Of a stretch of 64,000 nt of DNA, positions 27,384-35,493 are shown in pieces (within the stretch, counting starts at the first letter, position 1; the number at the start of each line of letters is the position of its first letter). The notes beneath the pieces were generated by a model. It did no database searches and was not told where the DNA came from. It saw only the letters and a program-made list of their open reading frames with translations. Origin of the DNA: JAQVCM01 sp040403095 (lineage in GTDB: Bacteria > Bacteroidota > Bacteroidia > Flavobacteriales_D > Crocinitomicaceae); assembly GCA_040403095.1 (NCBI GenBank), contig JBBALI010000017.1, forward strand, positions 11,540 to 75,539, in the 5' to 3' direction. Made by a program: the position numbers and the translations under genes.

Positions 27384-28421
27384 CTATTTGAAATTTTTCT
27401 TCGAAGCTTTGACTTGAATTATTTCAATTTTTCCCCTTGGAATAGAAGCGTAAATAATACCATTTCTCTCATGCATTGCAAAGTAATTTCCTTCTACAAA
27501 TGACTCCCAATTTTTTCCAAGGTCTGTCGAAATGTCAATACCAGTTGTACCGCAAGCATATAAGTTTCCCTCACAAAAAATGACGCATGATCGATATCCC
27601 AACGTTGGTTTTTCTGATGGCAACCAAGTCAAACCTCCATCGAAAGTGTAAAAACTCGTATTGTCTGAATTTGTGGGTTGGGTATATTCACCCCCAACAA
27701 TTACCGCTTCTTTTTCATTGATAAAACACAAAGAAAAAGGTCCGCTTCCGTTCGATTTTGGATAGTTTAATTCAGTAATTTGCCATGTTTTTCCTGCATT
27801 TGATGTTTTAAAAAATCTACTTTTCATTCCTCCGCTCACAAAAGCAAAAGTCGAATCATTCAAGCATCGAACAGTTGAGCCACTTGCTGCAAAACCTGCT
27901 TCCCCATTTTCAGCAGGTAATTTGGGAGAAATTTCAGACCAATGTAAACCAAAATCATTCGTTTTGTAAAGCGTGAAATATCCATCTACTGGATCACCCA
28001 TCAAAAAACCCTTTCCCGAAGGTAAAATATCCATTCCGTCTAAAAATACCACTTTGTTTGAAATCGATTGAAATTTCTCTTTTTTCTTTTCGAGATTCAA
28101 AATAACACTTGAATCATTTGATTGCATGGCAACAATTGTTTTCTTACCAGTTACAGCAATGTCTCTAATTTCAGCAATTGGTAGACTAGTAATTTGTTTA
28201 GTTTTGTCCTTTTTCAAATTTATTTGATAAACATATCCATCAGAATTTCCTATGTAAATATTTTTCGAATCGCTTGTGATTGCTCGAGAATAAGTGGAAT
28301 CAGCTGCATATTTATATTGTGGATATTCCCAAAGAACAGGACGATATCTGCAACAAGATTGAAGAATCAATATTCCTAAAACAATAACGATAACTTTGAA
28401 TTTAATTTGCACTCGCTCCAT
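27384..28421 (-). CDS. YCF48/BNR-like beta-propeller lipoprotein
   Basis: A lipoprotein of 345 residues with lipobox LQSC (Cys23). The remainder holds repeated propeller strands with Asp-box-like sequences: FGLHWSEISP, AGKTWQITEL, GGLTWLPSEK and LGKNWESFVE, each an S/T-x-D-x-G-x-x-W variant as in YCF48, photosystem-II-assembly-like and sialidase-type proteins. The conserved TVRCLNDSTFAFVSGG and FINEKEAVIVGGEY segments are typical of the Bacteroidota members. No sialidase catalytic residues were recognised, so it is likely a binding or assembly protein on the periplasmic side. It is convergent with the GMC gene. A TATTTTTG -7 box lies at 28458-28465 on the same strand, 36 bases upstream. Confidence 0.72.
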   Translation of the reverse strand: MERVQIKFKVIVIVLGILILQSCCRYRPVLWEYPQYKYAADSTYSRAITSDSKNIYIGNSDGYVYQINLKKDKTKQITSLPIAEIRDIAVTGKKTIVAMQSNDSSVILNLEKKKEKFQSISNKVVFLDGMDILPSGKGFLMGDPVDGYFTLYKTNDFGLHWSEISPKLPAENGEAGFAASGSTVRCLNDSTFAFVSGGMKSRFFKTSNAGKTWQITELNYPKSNGSGPFSLCFINEKEAVIVGGEYTQPTNSDNTSFYTFDGGLTWLPSEKPTLGYRSCVIFCEGNLYACGTTGIDISTDLGKNWESFVEGNYFAMHERNGIIYASIPRGKIEIIQVKASKKNFK

Positions 28422-28553
28422 TGATTTAAGTTTAAATTTTAAAATTTCAATTTACTTCAAAAATAGTCAAAAGAAAATAGGATTGATTCTAAAATAAAAT
28501 TTTTGAGAAGTAGCGAAAATAAATAAAGAATTCTTGATTTTGAAAGTCTTTTT

Positions 28554-28587
28554 TTTGCTGCATTTTCATCAGCTCTTTGTATTTTTG
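28554..28587 (+). promoter_or_regulatory. Candidate Bacteroidota promoter for menB
   Basis: TTTG at 28554-28557 and an exact TATTTTTG at 28580-28587, spaced 22 bases, 16 bases before the menB ATG. The spacing is slightly longer than the usual 19-21. Confidence 0.45.
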
Positions 28588-28603
28588 AGCAAAATTTTCA
28601 ATC

Positions 28604-29425
28604 ATGAGTAAATTCAATTGGACAACAATCAAAAACTACACAGATATCAAGTTTGATTTCTTTGAAGGAATAGCGAAAATAACAATCAATAGACCAAAAG
28701 TTTACAATGCTTTTAGACCTGAAACGAACATGGAAATGCTAGATGCCATGAATATTTGTCGCGAGAGAAATGACGTTGGTGTGATCGTTTTGACAGGTGA
28801 AGGAGACAAAGCGTTTTGTTCTGGTGGAGATCAAAATGTGAAAGGAGTAGGAGGTTACATTTCTGAAAATGGTGTCCCTCGTTTAAATGTATTGGATTTA
28901 CACAAAGCCATTCGTTCAATGCCTAAACCTGTAATTGCGATGGTAAATGGTTATGCAATTGGTGGTGGACACGTTTTACACGTTGTTTGCGATTTATCCA
29001 TTGCTTCGGAAAACGCGCGTTTCGGACAAACTGGTCCTAAAGTGGGAAGTTTTGATGGTGGTTTTGGTTCATCTTATTTAGCACGTTGTGTTGGACAGAA
29101 AAAAGCACGTGAAATTTGGTTCTTGTGCGAACAATATACAGCCAAAGAAGCAGAAGATATGGGAATGGTAAACAAAGTTGTTCCTTTCGATCAATTGGAA
29201 GAGACAACTGTTCAGTGGTGCAGAACGATTATGAAACGCAGTCCTTTGGCAATCAGAATGATTAAAAGAGGATTGAACGCTGAATTAGACGGACAACATG
29301 GATTGATGGAATTGGCAGGAGATGCAACGTTGATGTATTATTTGACTGAAGAAGCGCAAGAAGGAAAACATGCATTTTTAGAAAAAAGAGATCCAAACTT
29401 TCAAAAATTCCCAAAATTCCCTTGA
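28604..29425 (+). CDS. menB: 1,4-Dihydroxy-2-naphthoyl-CoA synthase MenB
   Basis: This crotonase-fold enzyme (273 residues, close to the 285 of E. coli) cyclises o-succinylbenzoyl-CoA in menaquinone synthesis. Supporting motifs: SGGDQNVKG after the first oxyanion-hole loop, MVNGYAIGGGHVLHVVCDLSIA, GQTGPKVGSFDGG with the MenB-specific Asp/Gly loop, and GMVNKVVPFDQLE. The C-terminus ends EKRDPNFQKFPKFP, also MenB-like. It stands apart from other men genes here; its promoter is within 50 bases and a 39-base gap separates it from mscS, so the two may be co-transcribed. Menaquinone is the usual quinone of this phylum. Confidence 0.95.
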   Translation: MSKFNWTTIKNYTDIKFDFFEGIAKITINRPKVYNAFRPETNMEMLDAMNICRERNDVGVIVLTGEGDKAFCSGGDQNVKGVGGYISENGVPRLNVLDLHKAIRSMPKPVIAMVNGYAIGGGHVLHVVCDLSIASENARFGQTGPKVGSFDGGFGSSYLARCVGQKKAREIWFLCEQYTAKEAEDMGMVNKVVPFDQLEETTVQWCRTIMKRSPLAIRMIKRGLNAELDGQHGLMELAGDATLMYYLTEEAQEGKHAFLEKRDPNFQKFPKFP

Positions 29426-29464
29426 TTTTTGAATAACTACAATTCATATTTTTATTGATAATTC

Positions 29465-30304
29465 ATGGCTTTGTCCGATTCGATTATAAAGAACACACCT
29501 ATTTCAAGCATTGAGAAAATTTTCAATTATAAACCTGCTGAAATCAATCAATTGTTGATCAAATGGGGGACTAATTTATTGATTACTGTCATCATTTTTG
29601 TGGTTGGTTTTTGGTTAGCAAAAATGGCAGCAAGAACTGTTCGCAAAGTGCTTCAAAAAAGCAATACTGACGAAGGTTTAGTGACTTTTTTGACTAGTTT
29701 AACTTCAATGGTTTTGAAGGTTTTGGTTGTTGTGACTGGAATCAATCAGTTGGGAATTGAAATGACTTCTTTTGTCGCCATTTTAGGAGCTGCTGGTTTG
29801 GCTGTTGGTATGGCATTTTCTGGAACGCTTTCCAATTTTGCTGGTGGAGTAATGATTTTGGCATTCAAACCGTTCAAAGTAGGCGATACTATCAAAGCAT
29901 TAACTGAAACAGGAACGGTTAAAGAAATTTTGATTTTCAATACTTATTTGCATACCGCTGATAACAAAGTGATTATTTTACCGAACGGACCTGTTGCCAA
30001 CGGAAATATTGTAAATTTCACACGTGAACAAGTTCGCAGAGCAGATTTCAGTATCGGAATTGATTATGGCAATGATTTGAAATTGGTGAAAGATATTTTA
30101 CACAAAATCATTACTGAAGAACCTAGAATCATTGTAGAGCCGGGTCCATTTGTTGGCGTGGGAGATTTGGGTGTTGGAACTGTACAAATGATATTGCGTG
30201 TCTGGGTTAAAACCGACGATCATGCATCAGTAACATTTAATATCAACGAAAAAATATATAAGGAATTCGGTGACGCAAAAATTGCGATGCCAGCACTCTC
30301 TTAA
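29465..30304 (+). CDS. mscS: Small-conductance mechanosensitive channel MscS
   Basis: A channel subunit of 279 residues (E. coli 286). The first two hydrophobic helices run from about residue 33 to 100. The pore helix TM3 appears as GAAGLAVGMAFSGTLSNF, with the small-residue packing of the MscS family, followed by the beta domain with FKPFKVGDTIKA, NGPVANGNIVNFTREQVRR, and a C-terminal vestibule region. In known members it opens at high membrane tension to release solutes on osmotic downshift, as a heptamer in the inner membrane. It lies between menB and a PaaI-type thioesterase, 9 bases before the latter. Confidence 0.93.
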   Translation: MALSDSIIKNTPISSIEKIFNYKPAEINQLLIKWGTNLLITVIIFVVGFWLAKMAARTVRKVLQKSNTDEGLVTFLTSLTSMVLKVLVVVTGINQLGIEMTSFVAILGAAGLAVGMAFSGTLSNFAGGVMILAFKPFKVGDTIKALTETGTVKEILIFNTYLHTADNKVIILPNGPVANGNIVNFTREQVRRADFSIGIDYGNDLKLVKDILHKIITEEPRIIVEPGPFVGVGDLGVGTVQMILRVWVKTDDHASVTFNINEKIYKEFGDAKIAMPALS

Positions 30305-30313
30305 GATATTATC

Positions 30314-30748
30314 ATGAGCGATTTACAAAATCATCCATTGATTCAAAAGTATATTGAATACAATCAATTTGGAAAATTAATTGGAATGAATTTCTATGTA
30401 TTATCAGCAGGAATTATTGAATATTACCTCACAATCGATTCAGGTCATTTGGCCACTCCGAAAGCTGCTCATGGTGGAGTAATTACCTCGCTCATGGATG
30501 CTGCATTAGGTGTTGCAGGCTTAAGTGCAGTTTGTGAAGATGACAAAGTGGTTTCAACATTGGAAATGAGCACACACTTTTTATCGCCCGCTTTATTGGG
30601 TGATTCATTAACTGCAAATGCGACCGTTATTTCCAAAGGAAACAGAATCTTAGTGATTGAAGCGAAAGTTTTTAACCAAAATAGTCAATTGATTGCTACT
30701 GGAAATGGAACGTTCAATGCTTATCCGAAAGAAAAAGCAGGTTTGTAA
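30314..30748 (+). CDS. PaaI family hotdog thioesterase
   Basis: A cytoplasmic protein of 144 residues. It shows the PaaI layout: HGGVITSLMDAALGVAGL (the HGG and Asp on the long helix), VVSTLEMSTHFLSPAL, and strands LTANATVISKGNRILVIEAKVFNQNSQLIATGNGTF. It probably hydrolyses an acyl-CoA thioester; the substrate cannot be assigned. It starts 9 bases after mscS and its stop is followed by a gap of 32 bases to a convergent gene. Confidence 0.85.
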   Translation: MSDLQNHPLIQKYIEYNQFGKLIGMNFYVLSAGIIEYYLTIDSGHLATPKAAHGGVITSLMDAALGVAGLSAVCEDDKVVSTLEMSTHFLSPALLGDSLTANATVISKGNRILVIEAKVFNQNSQLIATGNGTFNAYPKEKAGL

Positions 30749-30780
30749 TTTTATCGCTTAAATCGGAATATGGCGATATT

Positions 30781-31716
30781 TCACTCGCTCCAAATAGCGT
30801 TAACTCCAGTCTGAAAATAAATTTTCGATTTTCGAACTTCTGATTTATTAAAAACTGGTTTTCCTTCCTCATTCAATCTCGGGTAATGTGGCGTATTTCG
30901 TTCGATGTTTTTTGGTAAAATCAATAAATCATGCGCAAATCGATTTTGTGTTGCATGACGAATGTGCTCACTGTCAATACCAATTTTAAAACTAGCATTT
31001 TGTTTTTCTAGGAAATTTCTATAAAAGCCTACCGATAAAATCCCATGACTCGTTTTTCCATAAGGCAAATTTTCAAGGCTTCTAAAGCCACTTGGACATT
31101 TAGGCAATGGAGTTTTATTCCAGAATGATTTGGCGGTTTCTCCTGTCCAAAGATTAAGATTGGTGAAGAATTTCCAGTCTCGGTATCGATAGTTCAATTG
31201 AATAATTCCCGTTCTGAATCGATCTTTGCTTTGACCTCCAAATACATCATTTTCAAAAAGAAAAGAAAAATAATTGATGTGTAAACCCCAACCACCGGAA
31301 CGTTGCGAAGTTCCTACTTGGTCAAAATACCAAATATAATTATATCCAAGACTTTTGGAGAAATTGGTTTGATGATTCAACGCATCAAATTGAAAATCAG
31401 GTGTAAGATTTTTCTTTCCAGCCAATATAAGCAATCCAGCAGCAGTCCGATTTTCCCAAAAATGTCTGCGATTTCCTAAACTGGTGAAATTATATTTCAA
31501 TTGGGATGAAACATTGAATTGGTAGAAGAAATCAGTGTAATAAACATTTCCAGAAATTCCCAACGCATTGATGTGCGAACCGAATTGCACTAAAGCACCT
31601 AATTGAAAACCAAGAGCGGGTGATGATTTAAACTGTCCAAAAGAAAACGTGATTTTCCAAAAAAGAACAATTGAAATCAACAAGTGGGTTTTTATTTGCA
31701 GCAAATTTGAAATCAT
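30781..31716 (-). CDS. Ntox23-like (polymorphic toxin type 23) beta-rich exported protein
   Basis: I start this at 31716 (311 residues), where a Met precedes a signal peptide ending SFGQ; ORF extension to 31749 is possible. The mature part is strand-rich, with alternating aromatic residues, and contains NDVFGGQSKDRFRTGI, NLWTGETA and SFKIGIDSEHIRHATQNRFAHDLL. These resemble the core of the polymorphic toxin type 23 (Ntox23) domain as I remember it, a Bacteroidota family that is more reminiscent of an outer-membrane barrel than of a secreted toxin. No toxin delivery domain and no immunity gene is adjacent. It diverges from the histidine kinase gene. The family match is by eye only. Confidence 0.6.
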   Translation of the reverse strand: MISNLLQIKTHLLISIVLFWKITFSFGQFKSSPALGFQLGALVQFGSHINALGISGNVYYTDFFYQFNVSSQLKYNFTSLGNRRHFWENRTAAGLLILAGKKNLTPDFQFDALNHQTNFSKSLGYNYIWYFDQVGTSQRSGGWGLHINYFSFLFENDVFGGQSKDRFRTGIIQLNYRYRDWKFFTNLNLWTGETAKSFWNKTPLPKCPSGFRSLENLPYGKTSHGILSVGFYRNFLEKQNASFKIGIDSEHIRHATQNRFAHDLLILPKNIERNTPHYPRLNEEGKPVFNKSEVRKSKIYFQTGVNAIWSE

Positions 31717-31785
31717 TCGGAACAAATTTAGGAAATATCCATACAGCAATCCGCTGAAACAAAAATAAAGCCATCTATACTGAAG

Positions 31786-31818
31786 TTGAAAAATAAATCG
31801 ATGAAGCGTTTATCTTTG
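31786..31818 (+). promoter_or_regulatory. Candidate promoter for the LytS/LytTR operon
   Basis: TTG at 31786-31788 and an exact TATCTTTG at 31811-31818, spaced 22 bases. The -7 box ends five bases before the ATG at 31824, so the transcript would be almost leaderless. Confidence 0.45.
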
Positions 31819-31823
31819 TTGAT

Positions 31824-32861
31824 ATGCAAACATCCAAAATTCTTTATTGGGGCGCTCAACTTGGCGGTTGGTTGGTTTATGCAATGTTGACAATTCTCGC
31901 AACATATGCCGACAATCCAGCCAAAATGAATTCGCAGTTTTGGATTTCATTGTTGCTAATGATCGCTTCCGGATTAGCAGTGACACATTTAATGCGTTTA
32001 TTTCTATTAAATAGAAATTGGCTTAGACTTAAATTTGGACCGCTGGTACCAAGAATTGTCTCTATTTCAATCATTTGCGCAAGTATTTTTGTTGCCTTAA
32101 TTCATATCACTTCTTGGATTGTAGAACGTGAAAATATTTTCAGCAATTCAGTTTTTAACCTGGAACTTTTGATTGATATTTTGAGCACCACATTATTGAT
32201 GATCTTGTGGAATGCAATCTATTTTACGTACCATTTTTTTAAAATGTCAATCGACCAAGAATTGCATAATTTACAATTACAATCAAGTCAAAACGAAATT
32301 GAATTGAAAACTTTGCGCTCCCAATTGAATCCACATTTTTTGTTTAACTCTTTGAATAGTATCCGTGCTTTGATTGATTTAGAACCTGCAAAAGCCAAAC
32401 AATCAGTTACAACATTGTCCAATCTCCTTCGTAATTCGTTGGTTATAGGAAAGAATGAATTTATCACTTTGGCAGAAGAACTACAAATTGTCAAAAGTTA
32501 TTTAGAGCTTGAAAAGATTCGATTTGAAGAACGACTAGAAGTTTATTGGGAAATTGATGCATCACTGAATGAAATTCTGGTTCCTCCTTTTATTTTGCAA
32601 ACGCAAGCTGAAAATGCCATCAAACACGGAATTTCCAAAATTGTTGAAGGAGGGAAAATTGTTATTTCTACGAAACGAATTGATGAAAATTGGATTGAAT
32701 TGATTGTTTTGAATTCAGGTGAATTGGGATTTCAGGTAGACACTGGAATTGGAATTGAGAATTCTAAAAGAAGATTAGATTTACAGTATAATGGAAATGC
32801 TTTATTTAAATTATTTCAAAATGATGAGCATGTCATTTGCAGCATAAAAATGAAGATATGA
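31824..32861 (+). CDS. LytS/YpdA-family sensor histidine kinase
   Basis: A protein of 345 residues. Four hydrophobic helices occupy about residues 5-135 with no recognisable extracellular sensor domain. The histidine-kinase domain of the His_kinase (PF06580) type follows: the H-box LRSQLNPHFLFNSLNSI with H171 as the phosphoacceptor, and the N-box AENAIKHGI near the ATP lid. This is the Bacteroidota two-gene LytTR arrangement; its stop overlaps the response regulator start as ATGA. The stimulus is unknown. Confidence 0.9.
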   Translation: MQTSKILYWGAQLGGWLVYAMLTILATYADNPAKMNSQFWISLLLMIASGLAVTHLMRLFLLNRNWLRLKFGPLVPRIVSISIICASIFVALIHITSWIVERENIFSNSVFNLELLIDILSTTLLMILWNAIYFTYHFFKMSIDQELHNLQLQSSQNEIELKTLRSQLNPHFLFNSLNSIRALIDLEPAKAKQSVTTLSNLLRNSLVIGKNEFITLAEELQIVKSYLELEKIRFEERLEVYWEIDASLNEILVPPFILQTQAENAIKHGISKIVEGGKIVISTKRIDENWIELIVLNSGELGFQVDTGIGIENSKRRLDLQYNGNALFKLFQNDEHVICSIKMKI

Positions 32862-33592
32862 GAGTTATAATCATTGATGATGAAAGATTAGCAAGGGAAG
32901 AATTAAAATCTTTGCTTGCTCAATTTAGTTTTATAGAAATTGTGGATGAGGCCAAAAATCCAGAAGAAGGAATTGCTAAAATCAAAGAGCATAAGCCAGA
33001 TTTAATCTTTCTAGACATTCAAATGCCAGGAATGAATGGTTTCGATATGTTGAAAAAGTTAGATGAAATTCCAAAAGTCGTTTTTGTCACTGCTTACGAT
33101 GAATTTGCCTTGAAAGCATTTGAAGTCAAAGCATTAGATTATTTGCTAAAACCTGTTGATCCTGAACGATTAAAGGAAACTATTCAGAAAGTGCAACAAC
33201 CTGAAGAAGAATTTGCTACCACATTAAATTCTTTGCCAGCCCAAAAAGAAAAGGTTTTGCAAGCAGGAGATAAAATTTTCATCAAAGATGGTGAAAAATG
33301 CTGGTTCATCGATATCGCTGAAGTGCGCATGTTTGAATCTGATGGAAACTACGTAAAAGTTTATTTTGATAGATTTAGACCGTTAATTTTGCGTTCATTA
33401 AACAGTTTGGAAGATCGTCTAGATCCAAAATTGTTTTTTAGGGCTAATCGAAAATTCATCATCAATTTAAATTGGATCAGCAGTGTCGAAAACTGGTTCA
33501 ACGGTGGACTTCAAGTAAGTTTGAAAGACGGAGAAAAAGTTGAAATTTCTCGCCGTCAAGCCATTCGTTTTAAAGAATTGATGAGTTTGTAA
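32858..33592 (+). CDS. LytTR-type response regulator
   Basis: 244 residues from the ATG at 32858, which shares ATGA with the kinase stop; an earlier in-frame ATG at 32837 lies inside the kinase gene and is rejected. The receiver domain starts MRVIIIDDE, with phosphoacceptor D53 in FLDIQMPGMNG, then VTAYDEFALKAFE and Lys in LLKP. The C-terminal LytTR DNA-binding domain holds DGEKCWFIDIAEVRMFES, YVKVYF, FRANRKFIINL and VEISRRQAIRFKEL. It probably binds direct repeats upstream of its targets; the target genes cannot be read here, though the divergent barrel gene is a candidate. Confidence 0.92.
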   Translation: MRVIIIDDERLAREELKSLLAQFSFIEIVDEAKNPEEGIAKIKEHKPDLIFLDIQMPGMNGFDMLKKLDEIPKVVFVTAYDEFALKAFEVKALDYLLKPVDPERLKETIQKVQQPEEEFATTLNSLPAQKEKVLQAGDKIFIKDGEKCWFIDIAEVRMFESDGNYVKVYFDRFRPLILRSLNSLEDRLDPKLFFRANRKFIINLNWISSVENWFNGGLQVSLKDGEKVEISRRQAIRFKELMSL

Positions 33593-33600
33593 ATCATGAA

Positions 33601-34431
33601 TTAGACCAAAGAAATATGGTCTTCATGAATTTCAACCAATCTTTGCTTGTACAAATTCCCAAGTGCTTGCTTGAATGTTTTTTTGCTCATTCCTAAAGTA
33701 TCACGGATTGCATCTGGATCACTTTTGTCTGTCAAACGCAGTTTTCCTTCGTTTTTTTCCAAATATTTCAAGATAATTTCACTGTTTGGCTCAATTTTCT
33801 GAAATCCAGGTTTTTCCAACGAAATATCCAATTTTCCATCCTCACGAACTTTGGTGACATACCCTTTGCAACGTTCTCCGCGTTTCAAAAATCTGAAAAT
33901 ATCACTGTTATAAATCAGGCCGCTATAGGTATCGTTTACAACAACGTTTTTCCCTAAATCTGTTGTTTCACAGATCAATACATCCACTTCGTCTTTTTCT
34001 TTGACAACAATTAATTCTGTTTCAAAAAACTTTTTCACTTTGGCTGAAGCGACCAATCTTTGCGTGGCTTCGTCTAAATATAAATAAACAAGGTAATATT
34101 TACCTTCTTCCATTTTCAAACTTTGTTCTTTGAAAGGAACGAGTAAATCTTTTTCAAGACCCCAATCCAAGAAAGCACCAAAATGAGTTACTTCTTTGAC
34201 TTTTAGAAATTCAAATGAATTTAATTCAATCAATGGTTTTTCTGTTGTTGCAACCAATCGATCTTCAGAATCAAGGTATAAAAAAACTTCGATTTCATCT
34301 CCAATAGATAAATCTGGAGTCAAATATTTGGTAGGCAACAAAACGTCATTGTCTTCGTCATCGCCCAAATAAGCGCCGGGATTGGTGAAACGTAATATCG
34401 TAAGTTTATTGTATTGACCGAGATGCATCAT
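33601..34431 (-). CDS. CvfB-like S1 RNA-binding protein
   Basis: The 276-residue protein fits the CvfB/YitL family: an N-terminal S1-like module, DNDVLLPTKYLTPDLSIGDEIEVFLYLDSEDRLVATT, a second S1 motif VKEVTHFGAFLDWGLEKDLLVPF, and a C-terminal winged-helix region with SDPDAIRDTLGMSKKTFKQALGNLYKQRLVEI. CvfB of Staphylococcus aureus binds RNA and affects virulence-gene expression; the Bacteroidota role is unknown. It is convergent with the response regulator (8 bases between stops) and has about 140 bases before the next minus-strand gene. A start two residues in (34428) is also possible. Confidence 0.85.
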   Translation of the reverse strand: MMHLGQYNKLTILRFTNPGAYLGDDEDNDVLLPTKYLTPDLSIGDEIEVFLYLDSEDRLVATTEKPLIELNSFEFLKVKEVTHFGAFLDWGLEKDLLVPFKEQSLKMEEGKYYLVYLYLDEATQRLVASAKVKKFFETELIVVKEKDEVDVLICETTDLGKNVVVNDTYSGLIYNSDIFRFLKRGERCKGYVTKVREDGKLDISLEKPGFQKIEPNSEIILKYLEKNEGKLRLTDKSDPDAIRDTLGMSKKTFKQALGNLYKQRLVEIHEDHISLV

Positions 34432-34515
34432 AATTTTTTGTAAAGCACAAAGGTAGGAATATTCAAGTATGTTTGAATATTTTCTGAAATATCAATATTA
34501 GAATTATTTAAGCAC

Positions 34516-34550
34516 AAAAAAAGGTTACCAAGTGAAACCTAATAACCTTT
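34516..34550 (-). terminator. Rho-independent terminator after the universal stress gene
   Basis: On the minus strand an eight-base stem (34543-34550 with 34520-34527, AAAGGTTA/TAACCTTT) is followed by a T run of at least seven (34516-34522 as A on the plus strand). It lies 22 bases after the stop of the Usp gene. Confidence 0.75.
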
Positions 34551-34571
34551 GCAATTTATCAATCTAAGATT

Positions 34572-35378
34572 TTAAAAGTACGAACTTGACGCTGATTTTG
34601 AATTGATAATCGCACAAGGCAAATTCAATTCATTAGTCATCAATGATTGCGCAAATTTGTCAAATTGAGGCAACAAACTTTCTGTGTGATATGCCAAAGC
34701 GATTAAATCTCCTTGATTTGTTTTTGTGTAATCAATAATTTTCTTTTGAAATGAACCGCCGCCATCAAAGTGCGTCACATTAGAAACTAATTTTCTATCA
34801 TCATATTGATTTTTAACCAATAAAATACGCGTTGCCATTTTTTTACTTTGCAATGGATCAGTCACTTTTTCAGTCACAATGTGTAATTCTGCATTAAACA
34901 TCATCGCTAGATCTCCAGCAACATTTGTGATTTGAAGACTTTCTGCCGTTAAATCAATCGGAACAATAATTTTCTTGATTTCAATTAAAGGTGTTTTTTC
35001 TTGAACAACCAAAAAAGGCACATTCGAGCTGGTAATCACTTTCATTGCGTGACTTCCAAATAATTTTTGCATTCCTACTTGACCATGCGTTCCCATGATG
35101 ATCAATTGTGCATATTCCCTTTTGGCGATTTTGCCAATGTCTTCAAAAATTGTCCCAACTTCAACCAAAGAAGTTAAAATCACATTTGTTTCTTTTGGAA
35201 AGCCTTCAAGAATAGAATCCAATTTTTGTTTGGCTGCGGCAATTTTACTTTTATCAGAAACTATATGTACAACTTGAATTTCCGTTTTAACGTGTTTACC
35301 AATGTGCATGGCATATTTTAATGCAACGTCACCAACACTTGTGAAATCATGGGGTACTAAATATAAATTATGACTCAT
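34572..35378 (-). CDS. Tandem universal stress protein (UspA family)
   Basis: Two Usp domains in 268 residues: residues 1-140 and 145-268. The first is typical, with LVPHDFTSVGDVALKYAM and the ATP-binding type GTHGQVGMQKLFGSHAMKVI (G-x2-G-x-G plus a Ser). The second starts IIVPIDLTAESLQITN and retains GDLIALAYHTES in place of the Gly-rich loop, so it may not bind nucleotide. Cytoplasmic; the exact stress role is unknown. A TATTTTTG box lies at 35394-35401 on the minus strand, 15 bases before the ATG. Confidence 0.88.
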   Translation of the reverse strand: MSHNLYLVPHDFTSVGDVALKYAMHIGKHVKTEIQVVHIVSDKSKIAAAKQKLDSILEGFPKETNVILTSLVEVGTIFEDIGKIAKREYAQLIIMGTHGQVGMQKLFGSHAMKVITSSNVPFLVVQEKTPLIEIKKIIVPIDLTAESLQITNVAGDLAMMFNAELHIVTEKVTDPLQSKKMATRILLVKNQYDDRKLVSNVTHFDGGGSFQKKIIDYTKTNQGDLIALAYHTESLLPQFDKFAQSLMTNELNLPCAIINSKSASSSYF

Positions 35379-35493
35379 AGTTTATTTTTTATTCAAAAAT
35401 AACGAAAAATAATGTTCAATGGTTGATTTTGAATCACCAATGAACAAATTATATCTTTGAATGATTAAATGTAATTTTTTGCTAAACAATTGA

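Noticed and set aside
30752..30778. A six-base inverted repeat (TATCGC/GCGATA) after the PaaI thioesterase as a terminator
   Set aside because: The stem is short, the loop is 15 bases and only three T residues follow, so it is not convincing.
32837..32857. Earlier ATG for the LytTR response regulator
   Set aside because: It lies inside the kinase gene and the ATGA overlap at 32858-32861 gives the standard receiver N-terminus.
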